From: Phanerochaete sordida
Lineage: Eukaryota; Basidiomycota; Agaricomycetes; Polyporales; Phanerochaetaceae
Assembly: GCA_019973155.2 (NCBI GenBank)
Contig: BPQB01000043.1
Span: 62,001 to 126,000 of the forward strand
Length of the DNA stretch: 64,000 nt
Reading direction: 5' to 3'
Part shown: one piece after another, positions 12,572 through 23,547 of the stretch
How positions within the stretch are numbered: the first letter of the stretch is position 1
Layout of the letters: every line of letters starts with the position of its first letter
Program-made: the position numbers and the translations under genes
The notes under the pieces: model-generated
Database searches by the model: none
What the model was told of the DNA's origin: nothing
The model's input: only the letters and a program-made list of their open reading frames with translations

Positions 12572-14989
12572 ATGGATTCCTCGTCGAGCAGGAAGCAAGA
12601 GGAAGAGCGACGCCAGGCGGAGCTTCGGCAGCAGATCGCTGCGTTGCAGGCGCAGCTAAAGGATACCCACGACGGAGCAGAGGTCGCGCCCCCCTCAACT
12701 CCGAAGAAGAGGAAGCAGCCTCAGCAGAATCTCCTGGCACCTGCAACTCCGTCTCCTAGTATGTAATGATGCGATTGGGCAGGGTCTATGCTGACAGATA
12801 GCTAGAGAAACGCAAGGCTGACGACCCACGAGAGAAGAGAACCGCGGCTATCGCGAAGACTGGGTCACGTTCCAGGGCTGGTGACTCTCATCCGTCGCTG
12901 TCGCTAAAGGCTGGCCCTCCCCCTATTATTACGAAGAAACCCGCCTTCCCAGCAGTCGCTGCTGCTTCGTCGTCAGTCTTGTCGAAACTCGCTAGCTTCG
13001 CGTCTACTTCAGCCAAACCAGAGGAGACAAGAACGGCCGCTAGGTCGTCCGGGTTTACGGAGAGACCGCCAGTTCGAGAGGAGTCCGATGATGAGGATGG
13101 TACTCGGGATGAGAATATGGCGGTCATCGAGGACCTAACGATAGGACCATATGAGCACAAGCCGCCGTTCGACGACCCTCATTTCATGAAACAGGAGCCT
13201 CATTCCGAAATACGTCTTTCGTAAGTATTTGTCCAGACTACTGCCAGGTTAGATCTGACCATGTAGGTCAGGTCACGGGAACTTCCTCACGACGAGTTTC
13301 AAGATTACCTGCGTGGACGGTACTATCTCTCACCCTCCAAACTGTACTCCGTCATCCGCCTTCTTCCTAACAAACAAGGCTACGATGTGCCAGTGGAAGG
13401 CGACTGGGTCACAATTGCAGTCGTTGCCGAGCGCGGGCCTGTCAAGTACAGCAAAGCACCAGTCGGCGTCGGGAAGGACGAACTCGCGGAGCTCCCGGGT
13501 AAAGACGACGACATGAAGTCTCTGAACTTCGACGCCCCTCCGAAGCCAGACAGGCCGCAATGGGGGAAGGGCAAGAAGAAGGAAGAGTCGCATAAGCCGT
13601 CAGGCAAGAAGTACATGAACCTGAAGCTCGTCGACTTCGGCTGCCGCGCCAAGAGCTCATCGACGGCGGGAAAGGCAGTCATACGCGGCGATGCGCTACT
13701 TTCGCTTCTGCTGTTCGAATGTGACCGTGTCGAGGAGATCACCCGAGAGGACGGGAAGAAGGAGAAGATCTATCGAGGCGGTAGCCGTGGCGCATTCGAA
13801 CGCATGTCAAAGCTCAAGGAAGGCGCAGTCGTGGCGCTGCTCAACCCGAAGATCCTGAAGCCGTTCCAGGTACGCTGTCCACCGCCCCAGCCCATGCGTC
13901 CTGCTCATGCCCTCTGCAGCGCGCCGGCGACGCCCCGCATCCAACGGACAACATCCTCGCGCTGACGCCCGAGTCGCTCGCATCGATCCTGGTGCTCGGG
14001 CACGCGCAAGACCTCGGCATGTGCCACGTCGTGCGGCGCGACGGCAAGCCCTGCGGCGCGTGGTGCGACACGCGCGTGAGCGACGTGTGCGACTACCACC
14101 TCACGCACGCCGTGCAGGCGAAGCGCGCCGCGCGCGCCGAGTTCGCGAGCGGCACGTCCGGCATGCGCCCGCACGCGCGCAAGGCGCCGGCGTACGACCC
14201 CGCGCGCCAGTGGGGGCTGCAGCCCGAGGGCGGCGGCGGCGGCGGCGAAGGCAGCGGCGCGACGTACGTCGTCGCGGGCCACGTCGTGAGCGACCGCCGC
14301 GAGAGCGGGCTGTTCGTCAACGAGAGCCTCGGGCGCGAGGCGCAGGCGAAGGCCGCGAGGATGCTCTCCGCGAAGGACGCGGACGAGGAGCTCAAGCGCC
14401 TGCTGAAGCGCGACAAGGAGGGCATGAAGGCCGTCAAGGCGGCGCGCGACTTCGGGAAGAAGCTCGCGGCGAAAGAGGAGAAGGCGAGCGGGAAGGGCAA
14501 AGGGAAGGCGAAGGATACTGCGAAAGAGGCCGCCAAGAGGAAGCGCGACGAAAACGATAGCGACAGCTCCGAGGACGAAAGGGAGAAGAGACTGGTGAAG
14601 AATGCTTACTCCGCAACGCTCGTGCGCAACCTAGGGTTTGATCCGACTGCAAAGGAGGGCCGCAAGGTCAAGGACTCCGAAGTGCAGAGAAAGGTGCGCC
14701 CCACTCCGTGTACCGTGCATGTTTCCAGCTCAACCCTGTTTGACACCCGCAGCTTGATGCACTGGCTTCCCTGCAGGCTTCGCGTAAAGAGATCGCGCTG
14801 GGGCCGCGACCGGGAAAACTCAAGACGACCGTGCGTGCGCCCGACAAGGCCGACAAGGCCCGGCGCGACAAGAGTCCGGAGTCCCTAGACTCAGACGACG
14901 ACCTCCTTGTACTCCCTGCGAGCCCCAGTCCCTCGGCCTCGTCTCAGCCCGCTATGGTCGATCTCGACTCAAGCGATACAGAACTGTAA
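12572..14989 (+). CDS. MCM10: DNA replication factor Mcm10
   Basis: Replication-origin firing factor that binds the CMG helicase, single-stranded DNA and polymerase alpha. The N-terminus (MDSSSSRKQEEERRQAELRQ) is a predicted coiled coil that could oligomerise. A basic linker follows, then the OB-fold region (SRELPHDEFQDYLRGRYYL near 13280; VTIAVVAERGPVKYS near 13410; LLLFECDRVEEI near 13715). The diagnostic zinc finger is at about 14018-14100: CHVVRRDGKPCG...CDYH, with the Cys-Cys-Cys-His spacing of the Mcm10 family. The C-terminal part is Lys/Glu-rich with a serine/acidic patch (DSDSSEDE near 14555). Five introns or so; stop TAA at 14987-14989. The stretch 13920-14500 is markedly more GC-rich than its neighbours, reflecting third-position bias. 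Confidence 0.9.
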
Positions 14990-16160
14990 GATTATTGTAC
15001 GCTCTCGACCTCCTGTACTGCATCTGGAATACCGGATAACACGACCTCCACTCGGTCACTTGTGCCTGTGCTAGAACGTCCAACACGTGGCTGCGTTATT
15101 ATCGTGCGCTGAGGCGCAAATGAGCAACAATCTTGAGCTCCAATTCATTGACGAAGGTGCGTGTCGTGCGTTATCTCCTACGGCTGGCACGCTAATGGCT
15201 CTTTGCCCTTCATGGAACCGTCTTCCGGTGATACATTGGATATTACAGCCCCTATATGCGGCAGAAGAACATACTATGAGAGCTCTGGTTCGTCGGACAC
15301 AGCCTATCCGGATACGAGAGGTTTGCGATCATACCAGTTGAGCATAAATCAAGTTGCGCGCCGGGTACAGCCCTATTTGCTCCCGCTTACTACTACCTCG
15401 CGACTCGAAAGAAACTCAGGATGAGCCCTTCACCGTTATCATTGACAGGCCGATCAATATGAACAGCTTCTTGTTTCTTGCGCCGTAGGTGCGCTTCACT
15501 ACAAAATTCGCCGGCGGAACAGGCCTCCGCGTAGAAATAGATGCGGTGCTCCCGCTGTCCACGCCGCCCCCACACCGTGACCTGTGTAGAGCGTTCCGGA
15601 GCCCTGCATCTTCATCGAAGTCAAGACCCTCCTCTCAGATACTTCTCCGAAATCCCAGAACATGATCCACACAGATACAACATGCACGAACAATCTTATT
15701 TTACCAGCGACATATGCGGGCAAGTCAAGCGGGGCGCACCCACCGAATTACTAATCGCTCGAGGCGAGCAAACATGGCATAGACCATGAGGTAGCCCGCT
15801 GGCTCTTGAACCTCGGTCAATAGCGCGCAGCCCTGACACATGCTTCCGCCATAGCCACATTGGTGACGAGGCCCTCATGTTGCATAGTATATGCATCACG
15901 CAGCCGTTTTCCTTCATCGATGGATACCGCTCTGGAATGGGCTGGGTACCCTGCGGAACGCAATTGCAGCGCAGACTTACAAATAGGTCTTCTGCTGTGC
16001 CATCACGCGCGCTATGCTATGCATGCAGTGGCAGGCCACGCCGAGTCCTCACCCCCTGCAGCTGTATATACCGTAAGTGCAGATGCGCAAGACTTGTAAT
16101 TTTTACAAGTCCCCACCAACTAAGCTCCTCAGGTCTCTGAGAGGCCTTCTCCCACGAGCA
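14990..16160. other. Gap with patches of possible coding sequence, unresolved
   Basis: 1171 bp without an assignable gene. On the plus strand several protein-like stretches occur in different frames: VISYGWHANGSLPF (about 15170-15215), LFAPAYYYLATRKKLRM (about 15370-15425), DEPFTVIIDRPINMNSFLFL (about 15420-15480) and VRFTTKFAGGTGLRVEIDAV (about 15490-15550). Splice-like sites lie between some of them, but I could not assemble one open reading frame. It is either a gene with very small exons or a decayed one. The right end must contain the promoter of the next gene. Confidence 0.3.
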
Positions 16161-18627
16161 ATGTCCCAGGTTGTGCCAGGGACGCCCGACGTTCCTACAA
16201 TCGTGCTGGAGCACGACTCGGCAGCGGTGACGGAAAGGCACTCCACGGCAGCGCCGTCGGAACCCGTGGTCTTTGTGGATCGTATCTTCAAGCCTGTCAT
16301 GCCTGATCACATATATGATCTCCAATATAAGCGCAGTCACCAAATGTGCGTATAGAATATTTTTCGAGTACTGTGCTGACTCTTCCGACAGCGGTCGCAG
16401 CTCGCAATCGACAGTCATCGTGAGACCGTACAACGTCGTCAAATACTGGAACGACGAGCAATGGGCCAGTTCGACGGCCTCCGTTCAGCACCCTTGCGAC
16501 ATGCAAGATTCGGATGATCGCCCACTGATGGACGATTGGCAGGCGCTGACCTCGCCCGAAGGGAGACCATACTTCTATTGCGCAGCACAAGTGAGACTGT
16601 ATGCGCCAAGAAACAGGTCGTGTTGCTTACTAGGTTACGCAGAAGTGCTACACCCAGACATATCTTCCAGCAGAAACCAGTGCATTGATGCACGAAGTAG
16701 TTGCAAAGGCAAAAGCGCTGAGGGAGTCACTCCTCGAGCAGCACCGGGACTCGATGACGACCGAGCTCTTCCTAGAATTTCACCCCTTCGAAGAAAGGTG
16801 GGTATACTACTTCGCGGACACTGAGAGAAGGACCATATTCTGGATTCAAGACATCAGTCTCGATAAAATCATCCAGTCGAATCCACGCTTCGTCGTGTCG
16901 CATGGACATTTATGTATGTGGCAATCATACATCAGCGTTGCGTAGAAATGTTAACAATACCTGTCGGATAAGCACTTCAGCTTGAGGCGCAGTATTGGTG
17001 AGGTTCACGTGCATCTTGTATGTACCTTTTGCTTGTTTGGCCACTCGTTACTCATGAGCGCCCTTAGCGGACCGACTAACCTAACTGATCCATGGCGCGC
17101 GAAAAGGTTGCATATCGAAATGTTTTCGCATGATCGGAAAGTTGCACGGGAGCTACTTGATGAGGTAAAGGACCTCTTGGTCCTCGGATATCATGGCAAG
17201 TGGAATATCTCCTCTCCTCAAATCTACCCTTCGGCTTACACACTGCAAAGATATGATGACATCCTCAACGTCTACAGCGCCTTACTCGAAAGAGAGCATA
17301 CGAGATGCTCTCGATGGTTTGGACAGGGTCAGAGGTATGGTGTAAACTCGCTACGTTTGAGCCGAGTTGACGCAGAAGCATCAGTTGGAGAATGTCGGGG
17401 GATCGGCGTGTGGGCCATTGGTGCGTTCGTTTTGCAGGTCCCCTGTGGCTCTGCTCAATCGAACCTAACAGCTAGGTATATGCATACCATCAGTGAGTCT
17501 ATTGTGATTCGAGAGAAATGCGAGAGCTCGAAGGGCTGATACGCTGGATAGAACGAGAGATGTTCATCCACTACTATGGGCAGCAAGGGGCGCGCCTCAA
17601 TCGTGATCAATCCGTGTATGACGACAGCATCCATAAAGAACGTTCGAACCTGTTTCTGTTGGGTTCCCCTCTACTATTCTTCATGCCCGATGTTTACATC
17701 AGGAAGCTGGAAGAGATGTATGTCGACGAAACCATCAACGTAACCCCGTGGAACAGCTTCTGGGACGATATGCGAAGAGACTGGGAGAGGGCGACGACAC
17801 CCGTACGTCGCGCTGCCCCCATCATGGCGACTTTCATGAGGACCATCTCATCTGCCGTGCAGGTCACAGTGCTCCTCTCGACGAACGTGGGGTTTCTGGC
17901 CATCCAAAGTATTGACGCGGCCAGCGGTGCACCACACCGCAGCGTTGCTCAAATTGCCAGTTATGCGTCCACCATCCTTAGCCTGGCGTGCTACATTATA
18001 TGTTGGACCCTTTCAAGACAGCATCCACCAGGCAGCAATAACACTGCAGAAGCAGCTGTGAGAAATAGCCTCATTTTCGCGGTGGAGGGCCTGAATTGAT
18101 TATGACAACTTAGATTGTGTATCTGGCGAAACGCGAACAAAGTATACTTGGTCTAGAGGCCGATGCTCTGATATACAGGTTTGCCATTTTCTGCCTTATA
18201 TACTGTTCGTTAGAGGCTGATCCTCCTATAGCCTCCCAACGGCGCTGTTCACATGGAGGTCAGCATCCTTCAGCGAGACATCTGGACCTCTACTTACCTG
18301 CACAATCTACTTAGCATGCTCACTTTCCTTGTCTCAATGACCTGGATCTGCTTCGCCGGCACCGACGCCATCACCAGATCCCTCATCGCCATCTTGCTCT
18401 TTGTCATGACGGGCGTAGTGATCGGCGTCTTGCACGCAGACTGGGGAGCCATAGCTCCTGCCGACGACTCTTTGGTCAGACGTTTCTGGCGCGGCATCAC
18501 TTCATTCTCTCAAAGGTTATATGAAAACGTCTGGACCAATCTCGTCGACGCGGCGAGGTGCTGCTGTCTGAAACGACACAGACCCAGTATCCTGCCAACC
18601 ACAAGTCTGTCAGAGAAGAGCACGTAG
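16161..18627 (+). CDS. WW-like domain and multi-pass membrane protein, paralogue A
   Basis: Member of a mushroom-type family of unknown function; a second copy lies at 28118-30350. Start ATG 16161 (MSQVVPGTPDVPTIVLEHDS). A degenerate WW module (W..., PEGRPYFYC near 16545-16580) is followed by a second WW-like strand (RWVYYFADTERRTIFWIQD near 16795-16850). Then comes a helical region (HIEMFSHDRKVARELLDEV), a conserved block TSSTSTAPYSKESIRDAL near 17258-17310, the motif MFIHYYGQQGARL near 17560 and LLFFMPDVYIRKLEEMY near 17670. The C-terminal half has about four membrane segments (near 17865, 17960, 18310 and 18385). Introns 16346-16390, 16914-16972 and a GC-AG intron 17196-17250 were worked out by comparison with copy B. 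Exons between about 17335 and 17530 were not resolved, so a small defect there is not excluded. Confidence 0.7.
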
Positions 18628-18871
18628 CAGCTCCTGCGGCGCAATTCGCAGGGTGAATTTCCGTCACTGCCTATGCTCTGCTCGCGTTACGGTATTTATA
18701 TGGCGCAGGGACTACTCCATTATCATCAAACCAATTATGTATACACCTTCGCTGGCGACCAATCGTATCGTAACCTATCCGGACACTATCGACCCACTCA
18801 TATACACCAGGAACTCCAACCCTCCCCCATCAAAACACCTTTACGCTCAGTGAAGTAAAATAAACCGCAGG

Positions 18872-21792
18872 TCAGCTTCCAGCCAAACTGGATTCGCTAC
18901 GGTTGGACGGCGTGCGCGCCGCATGCGTTGCTGGTATCGTTAGGGTATTCTGCTCGCGTTGAATGCGAGCCTCTAGCGCATGCGCTTGGCGCACATATGA
19001 GTACCGCTGGAAGTGATTGAGGGACTGCAAGAATTGCACGCCGACCTGTCGTGGCGGTTAGTATCATAACTCAGCGGCACACGAGAGCCACTGACAGGGT
19101 AAGAACGTAATTCGTTAAATATGACCACAGTCAGATCGCGAATGACTTCCTGCTGGTGGAACAGCCCAAAGCTGAGAGGTAGGAGGCCTTGGTGGTGAGG
19201 AGGAAGTAGGGACAAGAGCTGGCAAGGCGTTAGTAGATATGCTAGAGGACGGATGCATGATACTAACCTCGACGACCTGATCGTATGCCTGGACGCTTTC
19301 GGCCAGGGTGCGCATTATGAGCTCAACCTCGCCATCGGGCATGCGCTTAGCATGCCGCAGCCGCCAGAGCTGGTGAGAAACGTCGACCCCTTGTATGGGA
19401 TTGGTCTCCCGCAGCTTGTTGAAGTCCTGTACAACGGATCAACGGCACGTTTCCGTCGGGGCATACATCACGCACATGTTTCCATAGCTCGTAACTCTGT
19501 GTTCGCCTCCATGCTTCTATCCGACTCGCGTTTGCAGCGAGTTCCCGAGTGCCGGCAGCTTCGTCCGAGAAACATAGCCCGCTGCCCAGCCTGATGTCCT
19601 CGCCGGGTCCCTCCGCGTATGTGACGGTCGGGTACCCGATAGACGTCTCGAGACCAAGGACTTCTTCTTCGTAGCGAGCAGCGAGCCTGACAAAGCGCGC
19701 AGCGTATTCGGCGAATCTTGCTCGTACGTGGGGCTCCCCGTAGTGAAGTGAGATGGCAGAGAGTATCTGCGACGGCGATGGTTGTGAGCGATGTACTGGC
19801 CATGAAAACGTGATAAGCTCACATCGTCCATGAAGAGGTTGTCAGTGGTCTCAGCCTTCCCAAGAAACTCGGCCTTCTGTACGGCGTTGAGGTCTTTACT
19901 AGGTCTGACAACTTCTTCTTCGCTGCCAATCGAACCCTCTGCCTTGAGAGTCCCGGAACGCATGACGAGTTGGACAGGTGCAACACCAGTGGCAGTCGGA
20001 GGATAGTTCACGTGGATGTCCTTCGAGACGACCATCCGCCCGGACCCAACATCGCAGAGGAGGTCCCAAGAACCGGAAGACTCGAAGATCGGGTTCGTGA
20101 CACCAGCGATGTACCCGGGTCTGAACGAAAGAAACGGAGGGGTCAGTCCGGGACGCCTGCACCGGTATGCGACACCTACGCACATTGATTCCCACTCCTC
20201 CCTGTTCATCAGGTTCGCATACGGGAAGGCACGTCTGATGAAGCCTCTCAAGATGGTGCCACATCCTGAACCAAGTGCACAGGCGGACAGGACATAGCTG
20301 GAGACTTGGCCCGCTGGTCGATGGTGCCCAAGGAAGATGATTCGCTTCTCTGTGACTAGGGCGTTGAAGAGGATCATGACGGGATGCGTCTGATTTCCGC
20401 TTGTGTGAAGATGAGGGTGCTGAGGGCCTGATATCGATGTGGAGGGGCTCGAGAATGTCTGAATGAGCTGGATGAGGGAATACTACAGAGTATTTCAGAT
20501 TCAGTCCAGCACGAGACCGGAATATTCAGAGACGTACATCGCCCACTTCCTCCGGAAAGGTGTACATTGGCAAACGAATGGGCAACTGGTGATCGTTGTA
20601 GTCGATGGTCGCAGGGAAGAAGTGCGTGTCCTTGAGGATGGGTGGGACTGCGTTGGGTGCGGGTGTGGCAGCACCATCTCTCCTAGCACGGATCGAGGAG
20701 GTGGATGATGCATCCGTAGATTTCCTGCCTCGCACCGACGATGTGGTACTGTGGCTCCCTATACCGGTATGCGCGCTGCCCATGCTGGACGGCTGGTGGG
20801 GCGACTGCTCGACTCCGCTCTCGACCCATACCGCACTTCCGTCCAGCGAGAACTCGTTGTCAGAGGGGGAGGGATTTCCTGGCTGCTGCAGGCTGCTGGT
20901 GCTGCTCCCAGGACCTTTGATCGCGTCGCCTTCCTTGCCCTTGCCCTTGTCCTCGCGGGTACGCATCATGATACCTTCTTCGAAACTCGAGTGGGAGCCG
21001 ACGGACTCAGAGGCACGATGTGTGTTGGTACGGCCTTGGACTGGATCCACTCGAGGCCTCATGAGATCCTCGTACTTCTCAATGAAGAGGTCCTTGCGCT
21101 CCGAGGTCCGCATGATCAGCTTCTCGTAACGCGAGAGCTTCGGGGTGTGGGAGATGTCCATAGAGTTGACTGCATCGAATAGACGAGCGAGACAGTCTTG
21201 TGATGGGTCCGAGAAGTAGTCGTCCAAGGCCATCAATAGGACTGGCTGTATACTACCGGTTGGCCCTGGTTGGCGGGCAAGTAGAGGACACGCGCACCTT
21301 GAAGATTTCGATGAACGAGTGTCGAGTGCAGATAGCCATGGCTTTCACTATGGCTCCTCTACATATGTACCGTTAGCCAGGCTTGAGAAGGATGGGTGTA
21401 TCACGCACCTTCGAACCGTCTTATCCAGCTTCGTCCTGACCAAGTTCAACACGTAAAGCAGCTCTGGATTCCCATCCTCGTCCTCTTCTATCCTGGAAGA
21501 CCGCACCCCAGGCGTGTCCAGAGCGAGGACTGGTGCGATGGTGTTGAATGGCGTCTGATTCAAGAAGAAAATGGTCCAGTCCTCGGGCTGCCTTTCGGCG
21601 CCGTCTGGAAGCATCAAGTTCGCGATTAACCTAGCGGCGGCGACGTGTCAGCTTGGGAGCGATGGAATTTCGAAGGACGCACCCTTCATCTGTGCCCAAT
21701 GGTTGAGGGAACTGGTATGTGAGCTGTGCGCCACGGTCAATGTCGAAGTCGGCTAGGAGGACGAATGAGCAGTGTTCCGCGTCGGCGCGCAT
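18872..21792 (-). CDS. AFI1: Afi1/MesA-like polarity protein with Afi1 docking and SPA/DENN-type domains
   Basis: Homologue of yeast Afi1 (Arf3-interacting) and Aspergillus MesA, proteins that stabilise the axis of polarised growth. The start is ATG at 21792 (MRADAEHCSFVLLADFDIDRG), giving the typical N-terminal docking domain (LMLPDGAERQPEDWTIFFLN near 21590). Next is LLYVLNLVRTKLDKTVRRG, then VKAMAICTRHSFIEIFK across introns near 21350. A disordered, charged insertion spans about 21100-20680. The C-terminal SPA/DENN-like part includes LPMYTFPEEVGD (20545), LFNALVTEKRIIFLGHHRP (20360), LREFLR-type helices (19990-19800) and SLHYGEPHVRARFAEYAARF near 19730. The last exon, after a short intron at about 19045-19100, reads VGVQFLQSLNHFQRYSYVRQ and stops at 18872. 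Exact splice sites were only partly checked. Confidence 0.82.
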
Positions 21793-22294
21793 GGCACAGT
21801 ATCAGGAGCGCGAAGAAAAGGGAAAGCAAGTACAACCACCCGTCACGGCCGCTCAGGACGAGCCTCGACAAGCTGGTGGGGAATTAAGTGCAGAAATATG
21901 CTAAAGGCAAGCGGCGGTGACTGGGAATCAGCCGCATGTGGGTTGAATCAGGCTAGTGGTCGCGCTTCGCTTGCTTCAGGCTCCGTTCGATCCACGCGTG
22001 CGTCGCGCACTCATTCATCTGCATACAGTCTGATCGTCATGGCAATACACATTATCGTGGGTTCTCTGGGTACATGTACATGATGCGCAGCAGATTATGA
22101 ATATGGGGTGACAAGGAGACGGATTCATTGCAAGTTCCAAGGACAAGGGGGTCAAGCGAGAGTTTTCGGGGTTTAAGCAGGGCAGCATGGCAGAACAGTC
22201 GTCAGAACCTAGTCAGAGCAGCGAGAGCCATCTTGATGTGTTCGATGAATTCGCTGAGACGCTGTCTGGTTTTGTCTTGAAGGGACGGAAAGAG
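21793..22294. other. Intergenic upstream of AFI1-like gene
   Basis: About 500 bp, with no supportable ORF. It holds the AFI1-like promoter and the 3' flank of the unresolved minus-strand gene to the right. Confidence 0.4.
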
Positions 22295-22970
22295 TCAGCA
22301 AGCATGAAGTATGCCAACCCTTTCGCATATAGGCACGGCCATTTGCCTACCCAAGATAGCCTGAAGTGGTGGTAGCGAGACTGTAGACCTGCCTTGCTCG
22401 TTCTCTGTCTCGATGATGCCATGGATCTCCTTCTCAAGAGCGTCCGCAGTATTCTCGCTCGCGTGAACAGGGCGGGCAGTCGACCAGGCGTGGAATTCCA
22501 GCATTAACTCGATAAGCCTGGTATTCAGCTCTGACCCAATGTAAATCAATACGCAGAGTTGAACAGAGCGCATATACTCACTCTCTTGGAACTCCACGTC
22601 TCTCTTGGACTCGTTTTCGAAGGGCTCGATAACGATGCTCTGGTGGTTGAATGTAGGAAACTTTTCTGAGATGAATTCGTGCAGAGAGGGAATCTTCTGG
22701 GCCTCGGAGTCGGGCGCTGACAAAGTAGGGGCGGAGTCCGGGTCCACTGCGACTCGAGCATGACGATTTCGATATCATGACGAGACCCCGCATAAGACTC
22801 ACTGATACGAGGTCAAGTGGTCCAGGAAGACAGGCGGTAGGAGATGGCTTGATGAGCACGAGAGACGTAGGAGTTAGGGGGACGAACAAGGTCAAGCGCG
22901 TTTTCCTGCTTGCTTCAGCGTTACGTAATATCGTAAGCGCCATGATCATGGACGAAACGCCACACTGCAT
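22295..22970 (-). CDS. Hypothetical multi-exon gene, structure unresolved
   Basis: I do not recognise the product. Protein-like segments on the minus strand lie in different frames that splicing could join: QENALDLVRPPNSYVSRAH (about 22915-22860), DIEIVMLESQWTRTPP (about 22780-22730) and PSLHEFISEKFPTFNHQSI followed by EPFENESKRDVEFQE (about 22685-22585). A possible intron (donor GTGAGTATATG near 22577, acceptor near 22535) leads to LNTRLIELMLEFHAWSTARP and IHGIIETENEQG near 22410. A start at 22747 in the last frame would be GTG, not ATG, so an upstream exon is needed. The composition (charged helices, few low-complexity runs) argues for a real gene, but the boundaries are uncertain. Confidence 0.35.
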
Positions 22971-23547
22971 GCGCCACAGCTACAATGCGGTCTTTGCTCT
23001 TACCGTAATGCATAGTGTTGGATAGGCATAAAGTAGTTAAAGTAGTACAGCATGTTAGAGCGTATTAAAGCCCGACATTAGACGAGTTGTACTCTCCGGA
23101 GCCGAGAAGGTGAGCTCAGAGGATGGGATGCTCAAGCTCGCCGCTTTTCCCTCTCCTTTAACGCAGAAGTTGACATTGTCGCCGTGTCTTATTGACGTAT
23201 AGACAGGGTTGCTGTAGTGTGATTATCTATGTGCAAACGTCTTCCCGCAGAGCGCGAGCGCTTGATACAAGCGCCCCTCCGAGAAGGCTACACGATCCAT
23301 TTCTGTCATTCTGACACCCTCCACTTCGCGTTGGGCTCTGGCAGCTCCCGTGACAACAAGATACACCAAAAAATATAAGCGCAAGACAGCTCTGCGATCG
23401 CATGCTCTTACCAGTGAGCCATTGAGTCTCGTTGACGAGCGTCACTGGCTATCAATCGTTTGAAGTGCCGAATTGGGTCAAATGAGCGTGTCGCGTCGCG
23501 TCACTTGGCCGCGACCTTGATGGGGTTCCTCGACATAGAGTCAGACA
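22971..23547. promoter_or_regulatory. Intergenic upstream of PHD/chromodomain gene
   Basis: 577 bp, AT-richer than the flanks near 23030-23070, with no supportable ORF. It is the promoter side of both flanking genes if the minus-strand model to the left is right. Confidence 0.4.

Noticed and set aside
18230..18300. Apparent frameshift in paralogue A before the last membrane segments (LPTALFTW in one frame, SILQRDIW in another)
   Set aside because: Using the acceptor ...GGAGGTCAG just before CATCCTTCAG restores the frame (Tyr, then SILQRDIWTSTYLHN), and the intron phase matches paralogue B, so no defect is needed.
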